From Exophiala sp. HKRS030 (Eukaryota > Ascomycota > Eurotiomycetes > Chaetothyriales > Herpotrichiellaceae), in the NCBI GenBank assembly GCA_023897205.1, contig JAHWDD010000003.1, positions 4,901,665 through 4,965,664 on the forward strand: a stretch of DNA of 64,000 nucleotides. The letters are read 5' to 3'. The notes beneath the pieces were generated by a model. It was given only the letters and a program-made list of their open reading frames with translations. It was not told where the DNA came from and searched no databases. Below are positions 54,557-64,000 of the stretch, piece after piece; position 1 is the first letter of the stretch, and the number at the start of each line of letters is the position of its first letter. A program made the position numbers and the translations under genes.

Positions 54557-57157
54557 TCACGATCCAACGCTTTGACCTGAATTGTGTCTTTCTAACGCCA
54601 TATTATCCAATTCCTGTCCTGTTGGTAAAATATTTCGCATCGCCCGTGAGTCTGGGTTCTCCTTTACACTGGCGTTACGATCAGCTTTTGCTGCTCTTAA
54701 GCGACTGCTGACGCTACTTATTCTGCTGGCGAATCCAAGGCTCCTTCTAGAGTTGGATGGTCGAAGTGTCACTTGACTCTCTGGTGTTACCTCGATGGGA
54801 CTAGACATGGCCGCGGGCACAATGGTGATCCGGCCCCATTGATCCTTTGGTGTGGTAGGATTTCCATCTGGAGTGCCCATCAAGCTTGCTGGACCGGCAT
54901 TCTTTCGCCTCGAAATCAAGCTGGAGCTCATATTCGACGGCATCGCGCTCCTCATGGGGTTGCTTGTATCACGCGACGTAGGTCTCGCGTGTTGAGGCAT
55001 TGGGTGTTGGGCAGTGTACTCCCGAGAATATGCGGCACGGTCCCGGGGGAGATTACGATACGTGCTCACTTCTGTCATAGCTCGGCTCACAGGCCGGACA
55101 GAAGGGCTTGCCTCTTCGTCATCAGTGTTTCCGTCTGTTTGTCCAGGAGTCCTCCTGCTTCGCAAGGAGTTTGATGTACGTCCAAGCCTGGACGACGAAG
55201 TAGCCTGAACTTGCGGTAGCGCTGTTGGAGGTGTCTGGTAAATGTGCTCGGGTGTCGTTCCTTGTGGATTCAGCGTAGTACCAAAGGGGATGCTGGTTCG
55301 CCGACTTTCTAACCGCGACTGCACTCTTGCCGACACCGGAGGGCGGTCATTCGGTTCATTGCTGTATCGACGACTGCGAAGGCCGATAGAGGATGGGGCG
55401 TATGCGTCTCGACTGGCCGGTCGGGTACCAGGGGCTGGTGCTTGTTTGTTGTCTGCCAACATTGCAATGACCAGTTCCGTCAGGCTTCTGCACATGCTCT
55501 CGGTCCGCCGTCGTACTTGACGTTCGGACGCCGAAGAGCCGCCGATAGTACTACCAGTTCCGGTATACCCCTCCGGAGTCATCATCATGGAAAGTAGTAG
55601 TGCATCCTGTGCAGTAGCTTGCAATTTCTGATAAAGTTCATTGCTCACTATAGCTTTGGCGTTGCCAAGAGCTTCATGAAGAGTGGGATGAATAGTGGAT
55701 GGTATGCCTTCAATTGCTGATTGTAATGGAGCAGCTGCGGGTTTTGGCTTGGGCGACGAGGAAAGTGTTGTTGCCGCCGTAGTTGCGGTTTTCGGTCTCT
55801 CGGAGGAGGTCATCGCAGCAGCTGACGAAGGAGGCAACTTTCCAGTGAGTTCAAGCTTTCGAATTCTTGACTTCAAATCATCTAGCTCATCCCATACAGT
55901 AGAAGGGGCTGTAGTAGAGATGGTCGACTCTGTGGCGTTGTGTTCTGGCATTTTTGGACGGTCCAAAAACCCCGAATCAGAGACCAGGCGGCTATTACGA
56001 GCAGTACTTGGTCGCTGTAGATGACGGCCAAGTGGCTCGCCAGTGATGCTTGTATTTGCATTTGAGTAACGCCTAGACAGTGTGCGTCGAGGCAAGTCGC
56101 CGTCGTGGATACCTCGAGATTCTTGCTGGGAAGCCAAAGAATCAGGACGGAGCGTGTCTTCGGTGTAGCCTCGTGACAGCGCACCTGGTACATGCTGTCC
56201 TAGGGACGCTCGCTTGCTGTAATATTTCAGAGCCTCGGACCGCCCAGACAAGCTTGCCGTGTCGAAGCGATCTTGGATGGGGGAAGATTTGTAGCCTGTG
56301 GCCGGCCGGGCGTTGGAAAAGAATGGTAGTGAAATGCGAGACCGTCTTTTATCGATGTTGGAAGGGGCTTGAGAACTTCGAGATGCATCTGTCTTTGCAA
56401 TGTTCAAGAAAAGATCTTCGCTCTTCCGCTCGTCGCTGCTCGAGCCTTTGCTGTCTTCGTCAATGGGACTAGGTTTCAATTGCTGCTCCGACGTATCCTG
56501 TCCTGCGGAGACGAAAGATTCAGCCATTGCCGCTGGTTTCGTGGTAACCACGTCCGGCCTGTAGTCGTCTGGCGTGTTGGGAGTGTCAGGGCTTGACACC
56601 TCTTGTGTATTGGTCTCGTCCGAAACGGATTCTGCGCTGGAGGACGCGGTAGGAAGCCGCGTTACCAGCGATGGCTGTGTGGGGGTTTGCGCAGGTTCTT
56701 GAGGCTGTTCATTGATGTCGTGAGAGGGCGTGTCACGCGTCGTATTACTCGTGTTTTGAGGGCTGAGCTGGCGATCGAGTGCGCGGACTTTATCCTGCGA
56801 CCGGGTCTGCTGAGTGCTGTAAGAAGGAGGAGGACCGCAGATGGTTTCAACAGGGTAGCTGCTGTGCGACGCTGGCGGCCTCCTTTGGAGCAATGATCGT
56901 TGGTTAGAATTGGAGTGGGCTCGGTGCAGGGTGATTGCAGGCTGAGCGGCACTTGATGTTGATGGTCGGCAGTCGTTTGGATCGTTGAAGTCGAGGGGAC
57001 GGAGGTTGAAGGCAGGGACACTCGCGGTTTTCTGGAGACCAACTGGCTTCAGCATTCCAGATTTCGACACGTAAGAAATCTGCGGGCTGTCACCAAAGTT
57101 GGCGTTGCTCGTGGTAGTCGCGGTAAGTTTGGGCTTTTTCCGGAGTGGTGGGCGCAT
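54557..57157 (-). CDS. Large disordered fungal protein with one conserved coiled coil
   Basis: Single exon; I chose the ATG at 57157 (866 residues, MRPPLRKKPKL), because the frame above it up to 57388 reads like leader. Most of the protein is Ser/Thr/Pro/Arg-rich and likely disordered. The clearest conserved segment is TVWDELDDLKSRIRKLELTG, a short coiled coil, followed by a helical block (TLHEALGNAKAIVSNELYQK, then QDALLLSMMM and SLTELVIAMLADNKQ). Orthologues in Aspergillus are often labelled as LPXTG cell-wall-anchor proteins (from memory); nothing here supports that name, since there is no signal peptide, no LPxTG followed by a membrane segment, and fungi lack sortase. A cytoplasmic or nuclear scaffold role is possible. 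Function unknown. Confidence 0.75.
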   Translation of the reverse strand: MRPPLRKKPKLTATTTSNANFGDSPQISYVSKSGMLKPVGLQKTASVPAFNLRPLDFNDPNDCRPSTSSAAQPAITLHRAHSNSNQRSLLQRRPPASHSSYPVETICGPPPSYSTQQTRSQDKVRALDRQLSPQNTSNTTRDTPSHDINEQPQEPAQTPTQPSLVTRLPTASSSAESVSDETNTQEVSSPDTPNTPDDYRPDVVTTKPAAMAESFVSAGQDTSEQQLKPSPIDEDSKGSSSDERKSEDLFLNIAKTDASRSSQAPSNIDKRRSRISLPFFSNARPATGYKSSPIQDRFDTASLSGRSEALKYYSKRASLGQHVPGALSRGYTEDTLRPDSLASQQESRGIHDGDLPRRTLSRRYSNANTSITGEPLGRHLQRPSTARNSRLVSDSGFLDRPKMPEHNATESTISTTAPSTVWDELDDLKSRIRKLELTGKLPPSSAAAMTSSERPKTATTAATTLSSSPKPKPAAAPLQSAIEGIPSTIHPTLHEALGNAKAIVSNELYQKLQATAQDALLLSMMMTPEGYTGTGSTIGGSSASERQVRRRTESMCRSLTELVIAMLADNKQAPAPGTRPASRDAYAPSSIGLRSRRYSNEPNDRPPVSARVQSRLESRRTSIPFGTTLNPQGTTPEHIYQTPPTALPQVQATSSSRLGRTSNSLRSRRTPGQTDGNTDDEEASPSVRPVSRAMTEVSTYRNLPRDRAAYSREYTAQHPMPQHARPTSRDTSNPMRSAMPSNMSSSLISRRKNAGPASLMGTPDGNPTTPKDQWGRITIVPAAMSSPIEVTPESQVTLRPSNSRRSLGFASRISSVSSRLRAAKADRNASVKENPDSRAMRNILPTGQELDNMALERHNSGQSVGS

Positions 57158-58701
57158 GCATGTCAAGTCATGGTTGACAGCGGTATCGACGATGCAGACG
57201 TTGTAAAAGTGTGGATCCGGTCGGCGCAGTGAAGACGCATTGGACACGCGCAGACAAAGATCATGATGGGCCGAAGCGTGATCCAAGGTGTAATAGGGAA
57301 GAGTGTGTTTGTTGGTACATGTGGGAGAAGTGAAGGCACGATAGGAGAGCGGAGGTGAAGCAAGTGTTGTTCTCGACGTGTTTTCCATGTGCTGATTTGA
57401 TACATGGATCGTCTCCCCTGGCTAGTCTCTCTCGCTTGTGCTATGGTGAAATTCCTCAGGACGGCCTTGTTCGCAACACCTGGGCTCCTCTTCAAGGCCC
57501 TTTGATCTCTGATCATGAAGGGCGAAAAAGACCTCCGGACTACAGCTGGTGGGCAAGAGGGTGTCTGCTCCTCTTTATGCAGTGCTTTTTTTGCGTGATC
57601 AACTTCTTCTTCGTACTAACTCACGAACTACGGGGCCATGTGCATGAATGCGACGCCACTGTCAACATGCACACATCACGAAGCGCGAGTCTACTGTACC
57701 TGTCACATTTGGCTCCCCCAGGGCACAACTGTAGGACTACAACTGCAGGGCTACCGGAGAGGATGTTTGGAGTTGATAGTTGACTTGTCGAGCAGACACA
57801 TTCTGGAGACAGAGGGCATGACTTTGGAGCCCTAAGGCCATTTAGACAGACACTACGGTTACAGATTGTAGACGCCATGTACGCTTAGAGCATGGTGCTG
57901 ATGGAGGCTGGTGAGGGCCAGGGGCGTGATAAATGAGGGGATTGGGCCGAGGCCACCAAAAGCACCAGAAACACCCAGAGATACAGGGGGCCCCAGGCCT
58001 CTCCGGGTGGCTGTTGTGCTGCTCCTTAGGCTTATCATCCACTACGAAACTCGTATCGCGGAGTCCGGCATCACGCCGATTTCATTCAAAGCCCCAGAAC
58101 TCACCGAAACGTGGACCTCGTCACAAGTCGAGAGACACGACAATGATCGACTGTCCACCTACTCGATGAACTCTGTATTTGTTGCATTATTGTTTGAGTG
58201 AGACTCAATAGTGCTGGGCCCTGCGGAAAACACTGAAGAGGACAAAGACACGCCATGACACCTTTTTGATTTAGCCAAACCCTAGTCGTGGTTCCTGCAT
58301 GCATCGCGGGCACACCAGGCTTCGGGTATAATTCACCTAATGCAAGGTCCTCGAAAGTCATAACCCTTATAATCAGATCAGCCGAAGCTCGAAGTGTGCT
58401 TGTTATTTGCGAGAGCTCCAGGTCAACAAGAGGAAGCCCAACGCACAACATCTTACCTTATGACCTTCATGTAGAAGGAACCTTAGGTAAAGGAGTACAA
58501 TTGGGGGCACCCCAGTGATAAGTATAGCGTTGTGCGTAATGCAGAGGCGGGTGTGCGTAATACCTGTCGCTGTTAACACGAGGAATGAGTGAGTCATCCT
58601 TATACTCCTTAAGGGAGCAACGTATTAATTATGATTTCGGCGCCTTGATGAAACTTCATATACCCTGACAACTAACTAAAGGAACATATCATTCGCCTCG
58701 C
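57158..58701. other. 1.5-kb divergent spacer
   Basis: Promoters of the coiled-coil protein gene (minus) and the metallophosphoesterase gene (plus). Open frames on both strands are short and unconvincing. No repeats of note. Confidence 0.55.
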
Positions 58702-59895
58702 ATGGCTACAAGACGGACTCGCATAGTCTGTGTATCCGATACTCACAACCAAACCCCTAGACTACCCTCTGGAGACATCCTCGTCCACGCTGGTGACCTC
58801 ACAAACCAAGGATCTCGGTCTGAACTTGAGAAGACCGTCAGTTGGTTGGCAAAGACAGACTTCAAGATCAAGATTGTTGTTAGTGGCAATCATGACATTA
58901 CTGCTGATGTAGATTTCTATCGAGAATACGGAGCTTACTTCCATAGCCAGAAAAGGGAAGACCCTGAGCAATGCATCGCCCTCCTCTCGTCACACTCGAT
59001 TGTATACCTGAATCACGAGGCAAGACAGATATGGCTCACTCACGATGATGGTGCTGTAACTCCGTTGAAGATCTTCGGGTCGCCCTATTCCCCATCAAGA
59101 GGGTGCTGGGCTTTTGGTTATTCAGCCGAGGAAGCTTCCTGTCTGTGGGATCAGATTCCTCTGGACTCGGATATTGTGGTAACGCATACGCCAGCGAAAT
59201 ACCACCGAGATGAATGTAGCACGAGGGGAACGGCAGGATGCGAGATCCTCCGCCAGACACTATGGAGAGTCCGCCCACGCTTATTCGTCTGTGGACATAT
59301 TCACGAAGCATATGGAGTCGAGGTGGTCGCGTGGGACTTGTCGTCTCCTAACGTGAAGTTCAGAGAGCAGGATGTCCGTTACTGGGAGGACTCTCACGCG
59401 GAGACTACGAAGCAATACGCTGTTGACCTGTCGTCTAGAGCAAAGTCACTGATGCTCAAGAATGATGGAAGCGTTGGACGCCTGGTGGGAAGTCGACAGC
59501 TAAATCGGCTTCGTGGGGCTGAAGGTGACGGCCCAGCGGACGACATATCACTTGACGAGGACACAGAAAACGAATCTATGCTTCTCAGCCTCCCGACTTC
59601 TGATCCGCAACCCTTTCCAGAGTTTGACAAAGCTCAGCGCCCGCCTTCACCGATGGCTGATCTGGGCAGCATCAAAGGTCTCTCGAATCGGGGCCAAGGT
59701 GGTCCGGGATCCAGCTCAAGATCCGATCAGGAAGCGATTTTGGGTCGTGAAGGTAGGCGGGAGACCTGCATCGTGAATGCTGCATACATGGCAACAAATT
59801 GGCCGCACAAGGCTGGCAAGAAGTTTCACAAGCCTATCGTCATTGTTATTGACCTACCAGTCGAGTATCCAACTTCGACCACGCAGTCGGGATAA
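58702..59895 (+). CDS. Calcineurin-like metallophosphoesterase (MPPED1/2 type)
   Basis: Probable dinuclear-metal phosphodiesterase or phosphatase; substrate unknown. Single exon, 397 residues, start MATRRTRIVCVSDTHN. Metal and catalytic motifs occur in the expected order: SDTHN, VHAGDLTNQG, VVSGNHD, VVTHTPAKYH and VCGHIHEAYG. The order and spacing match the small MPPED (239FB) subgroup. The last 150 residues are disordered (Ser/Arg/Asp-rich) apart from a compact end, CIVNAAYMATNWPHKAGKKF, which is common after this domain in fungal members. Its stop lies only 14 bp from the stop of the convergent M20 peptidase gene, so the 3' UTRs should overlap. Confidence 0.88.
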   Translation: MATRRTRIVCVSDTHNQTPRLPSGDILVHAGDLTNQGSRSELEKTVSWLAKTDFKIKIVVSGNHDITADVDFYREYGAYFHSQKREDPEQCIALLSSHSIVYLNHEARQIWLTHDDGAVTPLKIFGSPYSPSRGCWAFGYSAEEASCLWDQIPLDSDIVVTHTPAKYHRDECSTRGTAGCEILRQTLWRVRPRLFVCGHIHEAYGVEVVAWDLSSPNVKFREQDVRYWEDSHAETTKQYAVDLSSRAKSLMLKNDGSVGRLVGSRQLNRLRGAEGDGPADDISLDEDTENESMLLSLPTSDPQPFPEFDKAQRPPSPMADLGSIKGLSNRGQGGPGSSSRSDQEAILGREGRRETCIVNAAYMATNWPHKAGKKFHKPIVIVIDLPVEYPTSTTQSG

Positions 59896-59909
59896 ACTGC
59901 AATTTCAAC

Positions 59910-61647
59910 TTATATCTTTTCAACTCCACACCATTCCGCAATGAACAAGGCCATGGCTACCGTTGTTTTCTTTACACTTTCGATGCTCACCCATTCATCA
60001 AAGCCATGTACATCCGCACCAATCGGTCCATACACAAGCGCTGGAATCTTGTCGTACAAGCTGTGCACTCTAGCATCCAGATACGCAGTCGAAGTCTGAG
60101 TCGTGAGTTCGCTGCCTGTCGCCTGCTTATGAGCCTTGCGAAGAATGTTTTCCGCTTCAGTTCCCGGCTCCAGTGTATATCCTTCCGCAAAGAAACCGTT
60201 CCAGTTCACCTTGGGAGGGTTGTTGCCGAGGTATGGGTGCGTTGCAGCGTACGTTGCGACCTTCTTTTCAATTTCGTCGGCAGCGGATCTGGCCGTTGTG
60301 CCAGGAGTGATGGCAATACGGCAGTCAATTTTGCACCAAGCAGGCACCGAGCTTGCCCAATCGCCGGCATTGACTATTGCAATATTCAGATCTGTTTTGA
60401 AAATATCGTCAGCCACATTCAACTTAGTGTATGGTCTCGGTTAGGCGTGATTGTCGGTTCGAAAACAAGGCCTGAACTACCCAAATTCTCGTAACTCGAG
60501 CCTTCTTTGTTGGACATTGCACAGCGAAGCAGGATGCATGCTGACCACCGATGCATACCTGGGTGCAGACATTCTTTCGTGCATCGAGTACAGTGGAACT
60601 AGGATTACCTCTGTGGCGGCTGACCTCACACGGATCTAATATAGGCAACGAGAGGAGTGACTTACTCAGTGGATGCTTTTCCTCCTCGAAATACTTCGTC
60701 TTCACATGTCGCTGGTTCCATTCTGCTTCGAGCTCTCTCAATGCTCCAACCACTCCCCAGCATGCATCGACCGCATTCACGCCCGTTCCCATGGTCCTCA
60801 CGTGCACCGGTCGACCGCGGACCTCGATTTGAAACCACAATACGCCAACATTCGCCCGCACAAGCTGCTCCTGTACGGGTTCCGGGATCAGCACGGCGTC
60901 GGCCTTGTAGCCCTTCAGATGTGTCATCATGGTGCCATTGCCTGTAGATTCCTCCTCGGGGACAGACTGGATAATGACTTCCGATGCAGGTTGAAGGCCA
61001 ATCTTTCGGAGAGCGTCGAGCGCGAAGATGTTGCTTGCGTGGCCAGAGCGCATGTCGGCGGCACCACCTGATTGTGCGAAATGTCAGTCACCATCATCAT
61101 CGGTTGTCATCTTGGACACGCAAACATCGCCAGACCTCAACGTGACATGTACTTTAATTGTTGATGGGGGGATTAATTTGGCCGGTCTATTGCAAGAGTT
61201 CAAGGACGCGGAAAGAGAAGGAGAACTGAGAAACCTACGGCCATAAAGCTTGTCGCCTTCAATCTTTGCACTGTACGGGTCGTCTGCCCACATGTCCACG
61301 GGCCCAAGGGGGACGACGTCGATGTGCCCGTTGAGGATCAGGCTCTTCCCGCCCTCACACTGGGACTTGGGCTTGTGGACGCCCACGACCACCGGGGCTC
61401 GACTGTGCGTCGGACTGAAGTTGCCCGCCCCCTCGTGCTTCCCCAGCTCGGACTCGTCCATGTCGAACTTGACGGGAGCGTAGCCGCGGGTGGCAAAGGC
61501 ATCGAATACAAAGTCTTGCACAGCACCTTCTTCGCCGCGCTGCCCGCCGAACCTGATGAGTTGCTGCGTGTACGACAATTGGGCCTCGAAGTTGTCGTGG
61601 ACCGACTGCGTTATCGCATTGATTTGGTCAGTCGTTAGAGACGGCAT
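59910..61647 (-). CDS. M20-family metallopeptidase (ArgE/DapE/ACY1-like)
   Basis: Probable cytosolic zinc amidohydrolase acting on small N-acyl amino acids or peptides; exact substrate not deducible. Exons are 61647-61239, 61067-60666 and 60391-59910; introns of 171 and 274 nt, clearly longer than others in the window; 430 residues. Motifs are SLILNGHIDVVPLG (metal His and Asp), YGRGAADMRSGHASN formed across the first junction, and VPEEESTGNG with the catalytic Glu pair. A dimerisation domain follows (QIEVRGRPVHVRTMGTGVNA), then WASSVPAWCKIDCRI after the second intron and YGPIGADVHGFDEWVSIESV with the last metal His. There is no signal peptide with the ATG at 61647, which begins MPSLTTDQINAITQSVHDNF. 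The long second intron could hide an alternative exon. Confidence 0.9.
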
Positions 61648-62451
61648 GATTTGGAACGATAGGTCTTGTAACGAGGATACACGCTGTCGAATAGTCTTGG
61701 TATGAGGTAGAGTAATAACTAACAGTGTACCTACCGACCTAAAGTAGAGGGTTATACTTCCTTCGTACAAACACTTCTTTATATCGTTTCGAAACCGGCC
61801 GATCTCCGCCATATGCAATGCCGCAATGTCAAAACCCACACGCACATCTCCATCTCCCTGGGAAGCGCCACGGCGCTTCTGTGTCTCATTGGACCCCCAA
61901 GGACCACAAATTGGCAAAGGTGGTTGTGGGCCTCCCATAAACTCGTAACTCACAAGGGTTTCTGTTGTATTAGTACGGAGTATATGGGCTCGTACTGTAG
62001 ATAGCTTGTCCGAGCCCCGGGAAGGGAACTTTGGGATGTCTGGCTATCTGCTCAATTCGTCGTATCCGCGCGTGCTCAGTAAGCAGAAGGGCAGCCGTTG
62101 TAGGAGAAACGGGAATACGATTCAAATTTTTTTGGTTTTGATAGACTGTAGTTTTGCGTCCCATATATTGAGGGGACGACTTGAGCTTCTGGGTATCTGT
62201 TTTAAAAACCGAAAGAGCATTTCCATCGCCGTACCCTACTCCAACCACACGAATCCCTGACGTGTTGAAAACCAGATGACAAGTCCAAAAACCTCAGGGG
62301 ATTGAACCGCATTATTACTCCATATCAGGGCTTTGTTCGCACTCATGCTTCCCCCTCACACAATATTGTGTACGCCAATGACCTTCCTGAACACCTCATA
62401 ATTATCAGGCTTCACAAGAGCCGTGACGAGCGTGCAATGCAAAAGGAACAC
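61648..62451. other. 804-bp spacer
   Basis: Promoter of the M20 peptidase gene and 3' region of the cysteine dioxygenase gene, both minus. One TACGGAGTA at 61974. No gene seen. Confidence 0.6.
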
Positions 62452-63186
62452 CTAGAACGAACCAAACTTGCACTTCTCAATCACCTTGCCTCGATCAGAG
62501 AAGAACCCGGCTTGTTGAATATGGGTCGGTTTTCCAGTCTTCTCGTCAAATACGTTGAAACCGTAGTGGGCTGCATGGGGAGGCGTGTACAGATGCAGAG
62601 ATATAGCCACCTCGGTAAGTGACGGGTTGGAGATTTTGTGGACGCCAATCTTGTCTGAAATATATGTGACTTGATTCTCGTGATACAACGTCTCCTTGAC
62701 AATTTGTGGCGGCGTGGCGGAACCGGAAGAACTGCAGTCACTGTCGCTTTGACCTGGCGGCACCGAATACAAGGTCTCCTTGAGATTGCCTTTGAGGACC
62801 TTCATGACGCAGTGCGCATCGGCATGATCGTGGATCGGACTAGATTTGCAAGGATTCCAGACAAGGAGCAGAAGGTTGGACTTGCCATTCCCTTCGTCCA
62901 CAAGATTTCGAGTATAGTTTCGGCTTGGGTCGGAGAAGGCATACCGGCCCCAGTCGCCCTCCTGGGAGTCGTACTCCTCCATCAGCCGGATAAGGTCGTT
63001 CTCGTCAACATCTTCTGAGTTGATGCCCGACGATGGACCTAGGACGTCTGAGAGGGCACGGACGAGACGGTGAAAATCATTCGACGTATTGTCGCGGTGA
63101 GATTGCTGTGTTGCACAAGCTTTCGGCGGATATGCATCCACCAGTTGGTTCTCGTTGCTGATGGCGTGTGGTGGGTGGGCTAACAT
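62452..63186 (-). CDS. CDO1: Cysteine dioxygenase
   Basis: Iron enzyme that oxidises L-cysteine to cysteine sulfinate in cytosolic sulfur catabolism. Single exon, 244 residues. The cupin motif [20 protein letters not shown] supplies iron ligands His119 and His121 and Cys126, the partner of the Cys-Tyr cofactor. The third His is in [10 protein letters not shown] and the Tyr is in SLHLYTPP, so the crosslink can form. [20 protein letters not shown] lies just before the cupin. A Ser/Gly-rich insertion ([14 protein letters not shown]) lengthens the loop before [12 protein letters not shown] compared with mammalian CDO (200 residues). The N-terminal 30 residues carry no targeting signal. In pathogenic fungi this enzyme supports cysteine tolerance and sulfite secretion (family knowledge). 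Confidence 0.95.
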   Translation of the reverse strand: MLAHPPHAISNENQLVDAYPPKACATQQSHRDNTSNDFHRLVRALSDVLGPSSGINSEDVDENDLIRLMEEYDSQEGDWGRYAFSDPSRNYTRNLVDEGNGKSNLLLLVWNPCKSSPIHDHADAHCVMKVLKGNLKETLYSVPPGQSDSDCSSSGSATPPQIVKETLYHENQVTYISDKIGVHKISNPSLTEVAISLHLYTPPHAAHYGFNVFDEKTGKPTHIQQAGFFSDRGKVIEKCKFGSF

Positions 63187-64000
63187 GTTTTGGAGGAGGC
63201 CGATGTATTATTGTGTTGAGAATGAGGATGAAAAAGAAAAGAGAGTGAGATGGGTATCTTAGAAAAAGAACAAGGAGAGATTGGGCGATTGAAATATATG
63301 TGGCCGTCCGAAGTAGGTCAAGTCAAGCAACCATGCGTCTGGCGGTGTGCGTCTTCTTGCCAGATAAGAAAACCTTCTTACCGGGATGTTACGCGAGGTG
63401 ATTGTCTGCAGAACCTGTCAAGGCAGACACGAGCCTTCATGCAAGTAATGGAGGTTGAGGTTCAGGGTCGACGGCTAGGGATTCCAGAATGATCATGGCA
63501 AGAAGAGCGTTGCCTTCGACTTACACATTGACCCTTTCGTAGATACTTTATATGACGCTTGAAGCAGCTGACCTCGTACAGTACTTGTTGACTCAGGATG
63601 GCTGCAGCTGATCGATAGATGAAGGGCTGATCTGATCTGGTTTGATACTTGTTATTGGGTTGTCGGGGACCAGAATATCAAGACACCGAACGGAATGTAA
63701 CGGATATTCGGGGTCTGGATGAATGATTGGCTTGGGCCAACGTGGCCTTTTCAATGAGTTGCGTAAAACATGCTCAGCGACGTAGACTATGACCTGACGT
63801 GTGCCTTCGTTTGTATAATGAATGGAATAGACTCAGATATGAAGGTAGAGAGGTGGGCAAATTCTGGTAAAAAGCAGTCGAATGTCGTACTATGGCAATG
63901 ACTTGAACCAAAAAAATCCTAAGCGAGAAAATTCAGGTACGAATACGGGGAAGAACCACACAAATTGCAGCAAAGTCACATGACTTGCGATTACCTCATT
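63187..64000. other. 814-bp upstream region of CDO1 to the window edge
   Basis: Promoter and leader of CDO1 at 63187-63500; beyond that I see no gene, repeat or RNA up to the end of the window. Confidence 0.55.

Noticed and set aside
56020..56200. Cell-wall anchor reading of the 866-residue protein
   Set aside because: No signal peptide, no C-terminal hydrophobic segment, and no sortase in fungi.

Overview
The window is a gene-dense piece of a filamentous ascomycete genome (Pezizomycotina, probably Eurotiomycetes; the class is inference). Supporting signs are short introns (mostly 48-84 nt, GTAAGT-like donors), a fungal zinc-cluster regulator, fungal-type Atg22, Qri7, Sin1 and Tlg2 proteins, a protein with a HeLo-like N-terminus, and pyrimidine-rich leaders. 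I place 20 protein genes, one of them partial at the left edge. I see no tRNA, rRNA, CRISPR array or transposon. A 100-N gap at 44446-44545 marks a draft scaffold.

Layout. 1-7400: a C2H2 zinc-finger gene running off the left edge and a zinc-cluster transcription factor, separated by 3.6 kb. 7800-13500: three mitochondrial genes (OCT1 peptidase, a MICOS Mic26/27 subunit, QRI7); the first two are divergent over 369 bp. 14400-19100: ER protein disulfide isomerase and vacuolar Atg22. 19100-21430: long spacer with a possible decayed gene. 21430-27390: two growth-signalling genes, the TORC2 subunit Sin1 and the PKA catalytic subunit. 29400-35800: Tim13, a lactonase-like metallo-hydrolase, an L-type lectin cargo receptor and histone H4. 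37170-40900: an intronless gene for an unusual three-part protein (HeLo-like region, pseudokinase, trypsin-like domain). 42440-47700: SNARE Tlg2 and a myotubularin phosphatase, on either side of the gap. 48450-57160: an Msg5-type MAPK phosphatase, a 161-aa orphan and an 866-aa disordered coiled-coil protein. 58700-63190: a metallophosphoesterase, an M20 peptidase and cysteine dioxygenase.

Most genes are unrelated housekeeping or signalling functions. The local groupings are the mitochondrial trio and the Sin1-PKA pair.

The strongest sequence-level observation is that four otherwise well-conserved genes (SIN1, PKA, lactonase, three-part protein) carry seven frame breaks. Each is explained by one base missing at a run of three or four C or G. 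With those bases counted, every one of the four coding lengths becomes a multiple of three and the family motifs line up. I read this as homopolymer error in the assembly, with true mutation as the alternative. The biologically most interesting locus is the three-part protein: its last domain has candidate His, Asp and Ser residues of a trypsin-like triad, while its kinase-like domain lacks catalytic residues.
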